From: Molossus alvarezi
Lineage: Eukaryota; Chordata; Mammalia; Chiroptera; Molossidae
Length of the DNA stretch: 64,000 nt
NCBI GenBank assembly: GCA_037176705.1
Contig: CM073896.1
Span: 19,356,708-19,420,707 of the forward strand
Direction: 5' to 3'
Positions within the stretch are counted from its first letter, which is position 1; every line of letters begins with the position of its first letter. This document shows positions 21,053-31,335 of the stretch, piece by piece. A program made the position numbers and the translations under genes. The notes beneath the pieces were generated by a model. That model searched no databases, was not told the origin of the DNA, and worked only from the letters and a program-made list of their open reading frames with translations.

Positions 21053-22309
21053 AAGTAAGGATTTCCCTGATTTTTTAAGTGAGGAGGAAGCAGAAGTTTC
21101 CTTCAAAGGAAACAACAAAACCATACTACATGTTACATGCAGCTCGTTGTGTACATAATCAGGCTTGAGCTAATTCTGGTAAATTATCAAGTGTAATCCA
21201 TTGTACAGAGTCACTGAACACCTTTACTTCCTTTTGTTACTAGACAAGTCTTACTAGAATAATTTATTTATATATTGTTGAAGAGAAATGGCAGAACTTG
21301 GTGGAATCCTGATAATGGTATTCAAGAGACTGGAGGGCAGAGCAAGTGTACGAGTATCCTCGGGAGGATGGTGTCCACCTAAGGCCTACTCCTTGCGTTA
21401 ATTTAGAAGAAAGACTTGGGTTACAGGCAGTGAAGAGACTTGAGATGGCATCTCTTAAGGAATTTGAGGTCAGGACAGTAAATGGCTTGTTCAAGGGCCA
21501 GGGCTGGAATGCAGCTCGCCAGGCCCTCCTCCTCGTTCTTCACCTCTGCTTCCCGACGTCACCAAACTTGCTTGTTCTGGCAAGGGAGAACATCTCTCTT
21601 TAATCTGCTTCTACAATAAAATTTCCACTGCCATTTGCAACACTCCAGAGACCAGAAACATAACAAAATCATTGTTTTGCATTAATACTTCCATTTCCAG
21701 CCTTCTCAGCAATCAATCAGAACTTTTATCTTCTTGCCTGAAGAGACAAGGACATTTAATTCACAACAATTTCCTTTTTCCTTTCTCTCCGCGACTCTGT
21801 TAAATAAAACATGATGAATCACACTCCACATTTACATGCCAGCAAAAACAGGCCCCGGCTCTGCTGGATGGAGAGGACCCTGCCCTCCCCTGAGCTGCAG
21901 AGGCCAGGCGGAGGTTAGTGCGGGAAATGCTCAAATTCTGCACCAGCGAGTGTCCTTCACTTAAGAAAAGGGGCCCCGTTAACAGCTAGAATAAAAACTG
22001 GAAGTGATGCTAAAAATTAATAAATAGATTCCAATCAACAGAGATTGGAGCCTTCCTTAATTAAAGCTAATTTTTAATAACACTTGATTCTTGGAGAGCC
22101 GGGCTGGGGCAAATCCGGCCAAGCATTCACGTTTCTGTGCTGGTCCTTTCTGTTAATTCCCTTCTTCCCATAACAATTAGAACAGAACTTTTTGGAATCT
22201 GCGCATTTATGGAGACTGTCCTCTTCTTCAGAGTGCCCCGGGGTGCTTGTTTCTATGTATTTTAGAGCAACCCAATGTACCTTGCAATCTTTTGCATATA
22301 CGAAGCTAT
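21053..22309. other. Repeat-free block with candidate conserved enhancer
   Basis: No transposon was recognised. The part at 21590-22200 combines GC-balanced segments with TAAT-rich runs ('ccttaattaaagctaat', 'ttttaataacacttgattc'), the look of a conserved homeodomain-bound enhancer. Conservation itself cannot be seen from one sequence. Confidence 0.4.
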
Positions 22310-22324
22310 TGATTATAGTGTTTT

Positions 22325-22402
22325 TATTTTATTTTTTTTTATTCTCACCTGAGGACACTTTTCCACTTTTTTGTTCAGTTAGAGTAGGAAGGAGAGAGAG
22401 GA

Positions 22403-22433
<31 letters not shown>

Positions 22434-22591
22434 TCGACATGAAAGGGACACATTGAGTGGCTGCTACCCACACAACCAACCAGGGCGGGGGACCAACTGC
22501 AACCGTGGTACATGCCCTTAGCGGGAACCGAACTCGGGTCCCTCTGGACCACAGGCTGATGCTCTAACTGCTGAGCCAAACCTACCAGGGC
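22325..22591 (-). mobile_element. VES SINE, copy 9 (antisense)
   Basis: Type A copy with the typical 3' end 'ctcacctgaggac' (antisense). The TSD 'tgattatagtgtttt' (22310-22324) and 'tgattacagtgtttt' (22592-22606) differ by one base. The tail-proximal purine tract is expanded to (GA)n. Confidence 0.95.
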
Positions 22592-22789
22592 TGATTACAG
22601 TGTTTTGATAGGACAATAAGGGCATCATGCTGCCCAACCACATTTTTTGTGCAGACCAAAGATCACATTTTGAATACTATATTCTCTTCCACAGGGGTTT
22701 ATAGTTGGTTTAAAAGTCAAGGTTGAATAGTGAGGTGTGGACTTGAGTGCTGGTCTCCTGCCTCTTGGTGACAATGTTGTTTCCATACA

Positions 22790-23345
22790 TTTATCGAGTC
22801 ATTCAAGAGATCCTGTGTTATGATGGGAATGTAAAGATAAACAAGATGCAGTATCTTCCCACAAGAAATTTGTAGACTGGTGAAGGGTAATGGATAAATG
22901 AACAATAATAATACTATATGATGAATAGCACAGAGTGAGTAGGGTGTTCTGTGGGAGCACATCGGAGAGGTTCACAATGCAATCTGAGGGCGAAAGGAAG
23001 CATTCCAGAGAAAGTAAACTTCCAATTGCAACTTGAAGGATGGAGAATAGTTAGCTAGTGAAAGGCTCGGGGAGCTAGGCAGGGGGAGTAATCTGAAATG
23101 AGAAAGCCTGGCTCATTTGAGGAAAAAATGAGCCACTTATGTATAGGATAGGTATTATTGATAATAATGAGAGAAAAAGCTGGAAAGAGAAATTGTTTAG
23201 GCTTCATAAGTCATCTTACAGACTCTGAACTTGCTATCTATTACAATGAGAAATCATCGAGTGATTGTCAGAACAAGAATGATAAGAATCCATTTATGCT
23301 ACAGAACAATTACTTAGGCCAGGGCGTGGGTGATAGATTAGGTAA
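22790..23345 (-). mobile_element. L2 LINE (antisense)
   Basis: Follows reversed L2: 'gtaaagataaacaagatg', 'ctgtgggagcacatcgg', 'ggaagcattccagagaaag', 'aacttgaaggatggagaata', 'gtgaaaggctcggggag'. The right part is more diverged. Confidence 0.65.
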
Positions 23346-24207
23346 GATCAAGAGAACAGACACCACCCTACCACAGCGTGGAGTCTCTCTCTACAACATC
23401 TTTAGCTATAATTAATCAGAAGGAGGAATTTTAGTTGGAAAGTGAGAAAATGGTCAAATTTCTACTGGCTTGGTAACAACATGTTATAGTCTTCCCAAGT
23501 TCCGAAAGTAGGCTTCTTCTGTTACATTGCCTAGCGGCAAAGGTCTGGCTGTTGGTATGTCTGTTTATTACATCTAGACCTGTAGATGTCTCACTTCCTG
23601 TGACAGGGTATCTGCAGCTCTTCCTAAGTTTTCAGTTCCTCCTGCGTGCTGGCTGGTGATGACAGCTCTGGAGCAATACTCACAGTTTGAGCAACAGGCG
23701 TCTTCATCCAAGTTCTCTCAGGGGACTCCCTCTCACGGTCCTTCATTTATAAGCTCTTGGACTGAGACATTTCCTATCATTTGACTCTTGACTCTTATTT
23801 CCTGATTTTAATTCTCTGTCTACTTAGGGGAGGAGGAGGCCATATGTGATTGCGAACCTGTGGACCCTTTAATGAGATGTCAGTGAAGGCTGGTCATCTT
23901 CTTCCACAGGTGCATGACCATATACCATGGACTCATTACACTAAGTCTGTATACATGGGAATGAAACGCTCTCCTTTCATTTCTATGAGTAACAAAGGAA
24001 AATGGGAAACCATCATTTTGCCTGGGACCCCAGAGGCTCACTGCTCATCACAGGCCCAGCTTCTTGCTACATCCAGTTCAGTCAGGCCTCACGTGAGCAG
24101 AGACCAATACTGTTCTCAGAAATAAGGCTTACACCAATCACATCAGGGGGCTGTTTGTTTGGCCCCATTTACTTTTCAACCACAGTGTGAGTCTGAATTT
24201 AGAGGCC
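23346..24207. other. Unclassified unique sequence
   Basis: No repeat or gene was recognised. Confidence 0.4.
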
Positions 24208-24223
24208 AAGGTAGGTTTCTTCT

Positions 24224-24446
24224 TTAAAAAAAAATTTTTTTCTTTATTGATTTTAGAAAGAGGGGACAGGAGAGGGAGAGAGAGATAGAAACATCGATGA
24301 GAGAGAACATTGATTGGCCGCCTCCTGCATGCCCCCACACTGGGGTTTTGGCCCACAACCTGGGCATGTGCCTTGACCAGGAATTAGACTGGTGACCTCT
24401 TGGTGCAAGGGTCCATGCTCAACCATGAGGCACACCAGCTGGGCAT
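24224..24446 (-). mobile_element. VES SINE, copy 10 (antisense)
   Basis: Type B copy. The 16-bp TSD 'aaggtaggtttcttct' (24208-24223) and 'aaggtaggttacttct' (24447-24462) has one mismatch. Confidence 0.95.
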
Positions 24447-24462
24447 AAGGTAGGTTACTTCT

Positions 24463-25577
24463 AACATCAAGAGAGAGCAGCTTATACACATTCCAGGAGA
24501 GGCATAGAGAGTGACCTCGCAAGGAAGGACATGATAGGACAGGCTGGGCAACGTTTTTGGAGCTGCCCTGTGACCTCTGTATCCTGCAACTGACCCCTCT
24601 TACTTCATTTCAGGCAGTTTTTATATTGAGCAAAAAGTGTTAACTCCTACCTTCCTACGTAGTTGATCATGTTTAACCTATAGTTGATCAGTTCTCAAGC
24701 CCCCCCCCCCACCACTTGGTATGGTATATTCCTTCACAAAAGCCTTGCTCTGACATTGCACCATCCTAGATGCCAGAAACTACCCCAGAACATGCCCAGT
24801 TGTCAACAAGGAAACCTTTTAGGCAAAGCCATCCTAGGATCCTACACCTGTTGCCCCAGAACCTATTATACTTGTTCAATTAACATTTCCTGAATGGAAT
24901 TGAACTTTGAAGAAACAAATGGCTGAAAATTCCACATGCAGTTTGCACTTTGAACTGTCCTGGTGCTGATGGTGCAGGGTCGTAGGCTGGGTGGCAGGGA
25001 GACCCACCATTTGGGACCCAGAGGTGGCACTAGCACTGGGCTGACGGCCTTCAAGGTGAAGGTGATAGATGGATTTGCACAAGGGAGGTGGTTATTTCAG
25101 TGAAGATGATCAGAGTTAGCTCAGAATAACCAACCAACTGTCTGTCTCCACCGGGAGCACCATTTGATAACTGAAGACAGGGACAACGATCAAGTCTGAA
25201 AGAGAGTTAATTGAAAAGGAGTAGCCACTCTGATCTTCAGATTGAGCTTCTTAGGAGGATTTGGGGAGTCGGAGCAAGTCAAATGATTTTACATGTAGGG
25301 ATTTTCCCTGGGAGACACAAACACTGTAACTTTATTGACCTCGAATTAGGAAGAGGCCAACTTCACAGCAGCTCAAAGGATGTTCGTTTCCAGGGCATGT
25401 GTCTCTTAATTGCAATGTTCATTAAAATGCTGTTTTTGTTCCTTTTAGATCTAGACAAGCTTTTAAAAAATATCAAAGGAAAGAAGAATAAAAGAATGGG
25501 GCACTTAGTATTCAACACTTTTTTATTTTATAACCAAGTGCCTCAGCCTTTGGATTGAAAGATGTAGAAATTTTTAT
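24463..25577. other. Unclassified unique sequence
   Basis: Contains a C10 run near 24700. Nothing else was recognised. Confidence 0.4.
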
Positions 25578-25595
25578 GAGTGCTTATTTTTTTTT

Positions 25596-25784
25596 AAACA
25601 TGTTTTTATTGATTTTTTGAAGAGAGAGGAAGGGAGGGAGATAGAAGCATCCATTGGCTGCCTCTTGCATGCCCCCTACTGGGGATCAAGCCTGCAACCT
25701 GGGCAGGTGCCCTGACTGGGAATCGAACCAGGACCTCTCAGTCCATGGGACGACGCTCAATCCACTGAGTCACTCTGGTCGGGC
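25596..25784 (-). mobile_element. VES SINE, copy 11 (antisense)
   Basis: Type B copy slightly shortened in the body. Flanking 'gagtgcttattttttttt' (25578-25595) and 'gagcacttattttttt' (from 25785) is the TSD with two changes. Confidence 0.93.
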
Positions 25785-25919
25785 GAGCACTTATTTTTTT
25801 TATTAACTCTTCAGGGAATCAAGAATTAATAAGCATCTGTCTTACAAGGGCTAGCATTTATTTTGTCTTGATGACTATGAACTATATTTCATTTATTCTT
25901 TATCATGTAATGAAAATCT

Positions 25920-26155
25920 CTGCTCAGGTGTCATCTATTCTGACACCTTGCCTAGGTCCACCATCATTTTCTATCAAAATTACCCAGATGCATTTTCTTC
26001 ATGGTATTTAGTAGCACTGCATGACATGGTATTGCATACTTATCCCTCTGTTTATCTTCCCAAGCTGCTTGACTGTGACCTCCAAGAAAGCAGGGACTTT
26101 GTTCAACTTACTACTGTGTCTTCAGTACCTGGAATAGTACCTGGAGTTATTAACA
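25920..26155 (+). mobile_element. L2 LINE 3' end
   Basis: 'gctcaggtgtcatctattct', 'aagaaagcagggactttgtt' and 'ctggaatagtacctggag' follow the L2 3' end in order. Confidence 0.65.
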
Positions 26156-26404
26156 TGAATGACCAGAGACCCTGGGCAAGAATTTTGTGTTTATTTCTAG
26201 GAAGCTATTTGACTTTTGTCTATGTTTGGAAAGCTATCTTATCACATATTTTAAATTTATTTTATGATGAAACAATAACAAAAAGATAAAAGTACCACTA
26301 CCTATAAAGAACAAAAAAGCTAACCGCACTGGTGGGAAAAACAGCAAAAATTAAGCTGAAGAAATGAATAAAGTGTTACGTAATGAGCAGCCTAAATATA
26401 AATA
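26156..26404. other. Unclassified unique sequence
   Basis: No feature was recognised. Confidence 0.35.
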
Positions 26405-26651
26405 CAGTTGACCGGTGAACAGTTTCGGACTTGGGATGCTTTGATCCACTTCTCCATGGATTTTTAGAAAATTGACCTGCACAGTTCAATTGATCTCATT
26501 GTTCAGTCCACCCACTCAGTAGAAACCTGAGTTGTTGGGGTTATCTAGAGGTTGGGGATCTGTATATGTGGAGGCGAATTAAGTTGCATGGAGATTTTGG
26601 ACTGTGCAGGCTGTGGGTCCCCCAGGCCCTGAGTTGTGAATGAGTCAACTG
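26405..26651. mobile_element. Tigger-like (Tc1/mariner) MITE
   Basis: Ends are inverted repeats: left 'cagttgaccggtgaac', right 'gttgtgaatgagtcaactg' (reverse complement begins CAGTTGACTCATTCACAAC). The left flank is TA, as expected for Tc1/mariner target sites; the right flank is CA, one change from TA. It has no coding capacity. Confidence 0.6.
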
Positions 26652-26945
26652 CAGACTCCAAAAATAAGTTAGGTGGCGTGGACTGTGTAAGAACTGTAGC
26701 ATAAATTTCATCATTCACCTGGTATATATGATGCTGTTAGGGTGACAGACTTTGATGAATGAAGTCTGTGATTGGCCATGCATTTTTAAATTGATATTTT
26801 TAGTGCATAAATGTAGATTCACTTGAAGTTGTAAGGATTGGTAAAGTGGGATCCTGGAAACCCTATGGCAGCAGAGTTGGTCAAGTACCACCTCTCTTTA
26901 AGGTCAGAGATTCACATTATTGATCTTAAAAAATGAAAAGGGGAA
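26652..26945. other. Unclassified sequence
   Basis: No feature was recognised. Confidence 0.35.
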
Positions 26946-27334
26946 GCATCTAGTCCAAGATGGCCACAGAGGAGGCCCCCGAACGCCCCTCTCCCCCGGG
27001 CACACCAAATCTGCAGCTTCACATGGAGCGATTCTTTCTGAAAGAAATTCAGAAATGAACTGAGCGACTCCTCCACATCCGGTTTATGAGAAAACACCCC
27101 ATGGAATTGGGTTGGGAAGGCTAAGGCACACTGCCGCCACACGCCCCACGCTGGCACAGGGAAACTCACAGCTGCCAGCTTCTCCCTTAGGAAGAAAGCG
27201 TTTTGGACCAACACCGCGTGCCCCAACTTTTAAGACTTCACCTGAGAAATGGGTCCCCCAAACACCTAGCTCAGAAAGCCAACGGTTTGTGTTCACCAGA
27301 CTCACAAGCCCACAGCAAGCAAAGAAACCGTTCT
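26946..27334 (+). mobile_element. Old L1 5' UTR, left part
   Basis: Begins at 'tccaagatggccacagagg', a YY1-like L1 start, and continues with 'cacaccaaatctgcagcttc', 'gagaaaacaccccatgg' and 'aacacctagctcagaaagc', the order of an old mammalian L1 5' UTR. Open frames on both strands here are chance. Confidence 0.6.
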
Positions 27335-27555
27335 ATTTTTAAAGTTACATTTCTTGGGGTAACATTGGTTAATAACATGGATTCAGGTGTATAACTCTAT
27401 AACACAGCATCTGTATATGCTGTTGTGTGCCCACCACCCAAAGTCAAGTCTTCTCCTGTCACCCTGTGTTTGATTCCCCTTTCTTTACTCTCTCCACACT
27501 CCCCCAACCTCTTCTCATCTGGTAACTGCCCTTTTGTTGCCTGGGTCTCTGAGTT
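27335..27555 (-). mobile_element. 5'-truncated L1 tail (antisense) inside the old L1 5' UTR
   Basis: 'cttggggtaacattggttaa' to 'gtgcccaccacccaaagtc' is the reversed 3' UTR of the same L1 group as 20370-20580. Flanking 'aaaccgttct' (ending 27334) and 'aaacagttct' look like the TSD. Confidence 0.75.
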
Positions 27556-28012
27556 TGAAAAAAACAGTTCTTGAAGGGCTCATGAAGACTCTCTGTGGCT
27601 TTCCCCCTGGGCTTAGCTAGAGGGAACGGACCAAACTCCCATCTCTCCGTCTTCCCCTGAAAGAGGCCTGTGCATTCTTCTAAAGTTGCTGTATGAGGTC
27701 AGGCTTCCAACTGAGCACACGTCCGGGGGCCGGCTGGATCCCCCCGAGACGGGGGAGGTTGGTGAATATAAGCTCAGAGTTCTCCCTCTGGCTGTGCAAG
27801 TTGCAGGTGTCTCCCTGAAAGGGATTCATATTTCCAGAAAGATGTCAGAAAGGTTTGGACATTATTGTTTTCTGTCTGCAGCTGTGGCTGAGAATGGAGG
27901 TTTCTCCTCATCCATGCCAATATTGGTGCTGTTTTTTAAATCTACGAGAGTTGGTCATTTTTTTTTTTTTTCTTCGCCAATGTGATGGTGTGCTTTTGTC
28001 TATCTGTTTTGG
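27556..28012 (+). mobile_element. Old L1 5' UTR, right part
   Basis: Resumes with 'cttgaagggctcatgaag', 'gaatataagctcagag' and 'gattcatatttccagaaag', continuing the L1 5' UTR order. A T run of 15 lies near 27958. Confidence 0.55.
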
Positions 28013-28148
28013 ACTAGTAGTTCTCAACTCTGGCTGTTTGTGGATCTGGTGAGCTTTAAATAATGCTTGAGTCCCAGCCCCAAGTGACTGAATCAGTCAC
28101 TCCCTAGACACTTCCAGTGTTCAGCCACGGGTGACAGCCACTGTTTGG
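28013..28148 (+). mobile_element. MER5A-type hAT MITE
   Basis: 'tagtagttctcaactctggc' at the left and 'gtgttcagccacgggtgac' to 'agccactg' at the right match MER5A termini. Flanking 8-mers 'ttttggac' and 'tttggggc' are similar, as hAT elements leave 8-bp duplications. Confidence 0.7.
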
Positions 28149-28494
28149 GGCTAGGCTGGTGGCTGACACAGGAGCAAACTGTGAGACACTGATTTGGTTT
28201 AGGAGCTCATAGTAAAGCATAACATCAAATCAGATAACCACCCAATAGCCACATCAGCTGAAAAATATTATTTAATGAATCCTACAGGTAATCAAAGCTC
28301 ACTATATTCCCAGTGGTATTAGTTCAAAGCGATGTTTGTCAGTCAGAGCTGATGAATTTGGACATCACAGCCTGGGGGCAGTCCTGAGTCCCTCCCTACT
28401 CGGGTCCCAAGTTTAAAGAGTGTCTGGCTTATCCGGGATAGAGGCATGGCTTCTTGGCAAACTGTACATATTGTGTATGGGTGTTAATGAAACC
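28149..28494. other. Unclassified unique sequence
   Basis: No feature was recognised. Confidence 0.4.
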
Positions 28495-29527
28495 TTTCAT
28501 TTTGATATAGATTGTAGATTCCCATAAAGTTGTAAGATACAGTATAGACAGATCCCATATACCCGTTATCCCAAACTATAGGACAATATCACAACCAGGA
28601 TATGGACAGTGATACAGTCAAGATACAGAACATTCCCATCATCACAAGGAAACTTCCATGTTGCTCTTTTTTTTTTTTTTTTTTTAGGCATACCCCTTTC
28701 CCTTCCACAGCATTTACTTTAACTCTTGGCAACCTCTAAAGCTGTTCTCCATTTTTATAACTTTTTTCAATTCAGGAATGCTATATAAATGGAATCACAT
28801 AACATGCAACCTTGTCCCACTCAGCATAATTCTCTGGTGATTCATGCATTATATGTATCAATAGTTTGTTCATGTTTATTGCTGAGTAGTACTCCAAGGT
28901 CCAGATGTACTACAGTTTATTTAACCATTCACCCATTGAAGGACATCTGGGTTGTTTCCAGTCTTTGCTATTATAAACAAAGCTGCAGTAAACATTTATG
29001 TACATGTCTTCTCTGTGTGTGAGCATAAGTCTCTATTTTTCTGCAACAGGAAGAGTGCTGTTGCTTGCTTATTTGAAAGTTGCACGTTTAGTCTTTTTTA
29101 AACTGCCAAACTGTTTTCCAGAGAGGTTGTCTCATTTTATATTCACAGCAGCAAAGTATGAGTAATTCAGTTTCTCTATATCCTCACCTGCATTTGATGT
29201 TTTCACTATTTTTTTTTTATTTTATTTTAGCTATTCTGATAGATGTGTAGTGACAACCCGTCATGGTGTTAATTTCCCTTCCCCAATGGCTAATGATGCT
29301 GAACATCTTTTCATGTGCTGATCTGCCATCTGTATATCTTCTTTGGTGAAATGTCTGTTTATGTCATTGGCTCATGTTCTAATTGGCTGTTTGATTTTTT
29401 AGACTTGATTTTTGAGAGTTTATTATATACATGTCATTTGTCACATATGTGGTTTGCAAATATTTTCTTCCAGTTTGTCTTTTCATTCTCTTAACAGGGT
29501 CTTTTGCAGAGCAAACCTTTTTATTTT
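28495..29527 (-). mobile_element. Old L1 (antisense), 3' UTR and ORF2 C-terminal part
   Basis: The sequence follows a reversed old L1: 'aggacaatatcacaaccagg', 'ccactcagcataattctctg', 'aggacatctgggttgtttcc', 'caaactgttttccagagag' and 'gtggtttgcaaatattttct'. It then continues past two SINEs to 31091. It is the host into which L1-2 inserted. Confidence 0.85.
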
Positions 29528-29732
29528 CCTCACCTAAGGACGATTTTTTTTTTTGTTCAGATAGAGTGGGAGGGAGAGAGAGCAAGAGAGAGAAAGAGAA
29601 ACATAGACGTGAAAGGGACACATCGAGTGGCTGCTACCTGCACGACCAACCAGGGCCAGGGACAAACTGCAACCGAGGTACGTGCCCTTAGCGGGAACCG
29701 AACCTGGGTCTCTCTGGACCGCAGGCCGACGT
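29528..29732 (-). mobile_element. VES SINE, copy 12 (antisense, head missing)
   Basis: Type A copy that lacks the first 30 or so bases of the tRNA-like head. The TSD 'gagcaaacctttttatttt' (29509-29527) and 'gagcaaacatttttaaatt' (29733-29751) shows that the truncation happened at insertion, not later. Confidence 0.92.
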
Positions 29733-29762
29733 GAGCAAACATTTTTAAATTAAACCCAACTT

Positions 29763-29994
29763 GCCCAGATGGTGTGGCTCAGTGGTTGAACATTGATCCA
29801 TGCACCAAGAGGTCACTGGTTTGATTCCTGGTCAGGATACATGCCCAGGTTGTGGGCCAAATCCCCAGTAGGGGGCATGCACGAGGCGGCCAGTCGATGT
29901 TCTTTCTCATTGATGTTTCCATTTCTCTCTCCCTCTCCCTTCTTCTCTCTCTAAAGTCAATAAATAAAAAATAAAAAATAAAATAAATTAATTA
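29763..29994 (+). mobile_element. VES SINE, copy 13
   Basis: Type B copy in opposite orientation to its neighbour. A perfect 14-bp TSD 'attaaacccaactt' lies at 29749-29762 and 29995-30008. Its left TSD overlaps the right TSD of copy 12, so it came second. Confidence 0.95.
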
Positions 29995-31091
29995 ATTAAA
30001 CCCAACTTACCAAGTTTGCTTTTTATGGATCATGCTTTTGGTGTCAAGTCTAAAAACACTTTGCCTAGACTTACGTTACAAAGATTTTCTGTTATACTTT
30101 TTCTAAAAGTTTTATAGTTAAATGTAAGTCTGTGATTTATTTTGAATTAATTTTTGAATGTTTTTTTGCTTACTTTTGCCTACAGATGTTCAATTGCTTG
30201 AGCACCATTTATTGCAAAGGCAATCTTTCTCCATTGAATTGTTCTGACCCTTTGTCAACAGTCAATCAGGTGTATCTGTATGAGGCTATTTCTTTCTGGG
30301 TTCTCTGTTTTATTCAATTGGTCTGTGTGTTTATTCCTCTGGTAATACCACCATCTTGATTACTGTGGCTAAATAGTAAATCTTGAAAAAGTTAGACTAA
30401 TTCTTCATACTTAATTTTTTCAAAATTGTTTTACTCTTCCAGTTGCTTTGCCTTTCCATATAAAATGTTGAATATTTTGTCTATATCTATAAAATATATG
30501 CTGAAATTTTGACAGGAATTATATTTCAATTTGTGGAGAATTGATATCTTTATTGCATGTACTCTCCTTATTCATGAATACGGTATGTCTCTCCATTTAT
30601 TGATTTTCTTTCTTCATCAATGTTGTACAGTTTCAGCATACATATCCTGCACATGTTTTGTTAGATTTAAGTATTGTTTTTTGAGCAATTGGAAATTGTA
30701 CTGAATTTTAAATTTTGTTGTCTGCGTACTCATTGCTAGTATATAGAAATATAATTGATTTTTTTTTTTTTGTGACCTTGCTGAACTCATTTATTTGTTC
30801 TGTGATTTTATTTTTCAGACTCCTTGGCATTTTCTATTAGACAATCTACAAACACTTTTATTTCTTTTTTTTTCTGTTCTGCATGCCTTTTACTTCTTTT
30901 TCTTGCATTGTTACACTGGCTAGAACTTTCAGCACTATGTTGAATAAGAGTGGTAAGAGTAGACATCCTTGCATTGTTCTTAATCTTAGGGGGAAAGTAT
31001 TCAATCTTTCATCTCTAAGTATAATGTTAGTTGCAGTTTTTTGTTGATACACTTTATCAAGTTGAGAGAGTTCTCCTTTATTTGTGTTTTT
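29995..31091 (-). mobile_element. Old L1 (antisense), ORF2 part
   Basis: Continues reversed ORF2: 'tttttatggatcatgctttt', 'ggtgtcaagtctaaaaac', 'catatcctgcacatgttttg' and 'ctagtatatagaaatataat'. Bases 31079-31091 are the left TSD of L1-2. Confidence 0.85.
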
Positions 31092-31335
31092 CTTTTCTTT
31101 TTTTTATTAATTAGTTTTTGTTACAGATGTTTCTCCTTTTCCCCCCACTGATTCCCCCCTTCCTTTCCCTCTCTGTCCTTTCCCCAGTTTGTTGTCCATG
31201 TCCACTGTTCATGCATACATGCATATAAGTTCTGGGGCTTATCTCTCCCCACCATCCCCCTCTTTAGGGGATTGTCAGTCTGTACCCAACTTCTGCGTCT
31301 CTGGGACTACCCCATTCCTCAGACTGTTATGTTCA

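Noticed and set aside
22192..22521. 109-codon plus-strand frame with an Arg/Glu repeat
   Set aside because: The repeat is the (GA)n tract of an antisense VES SINE. Similar frames recur at 29431, 38510 and other SINE copies.
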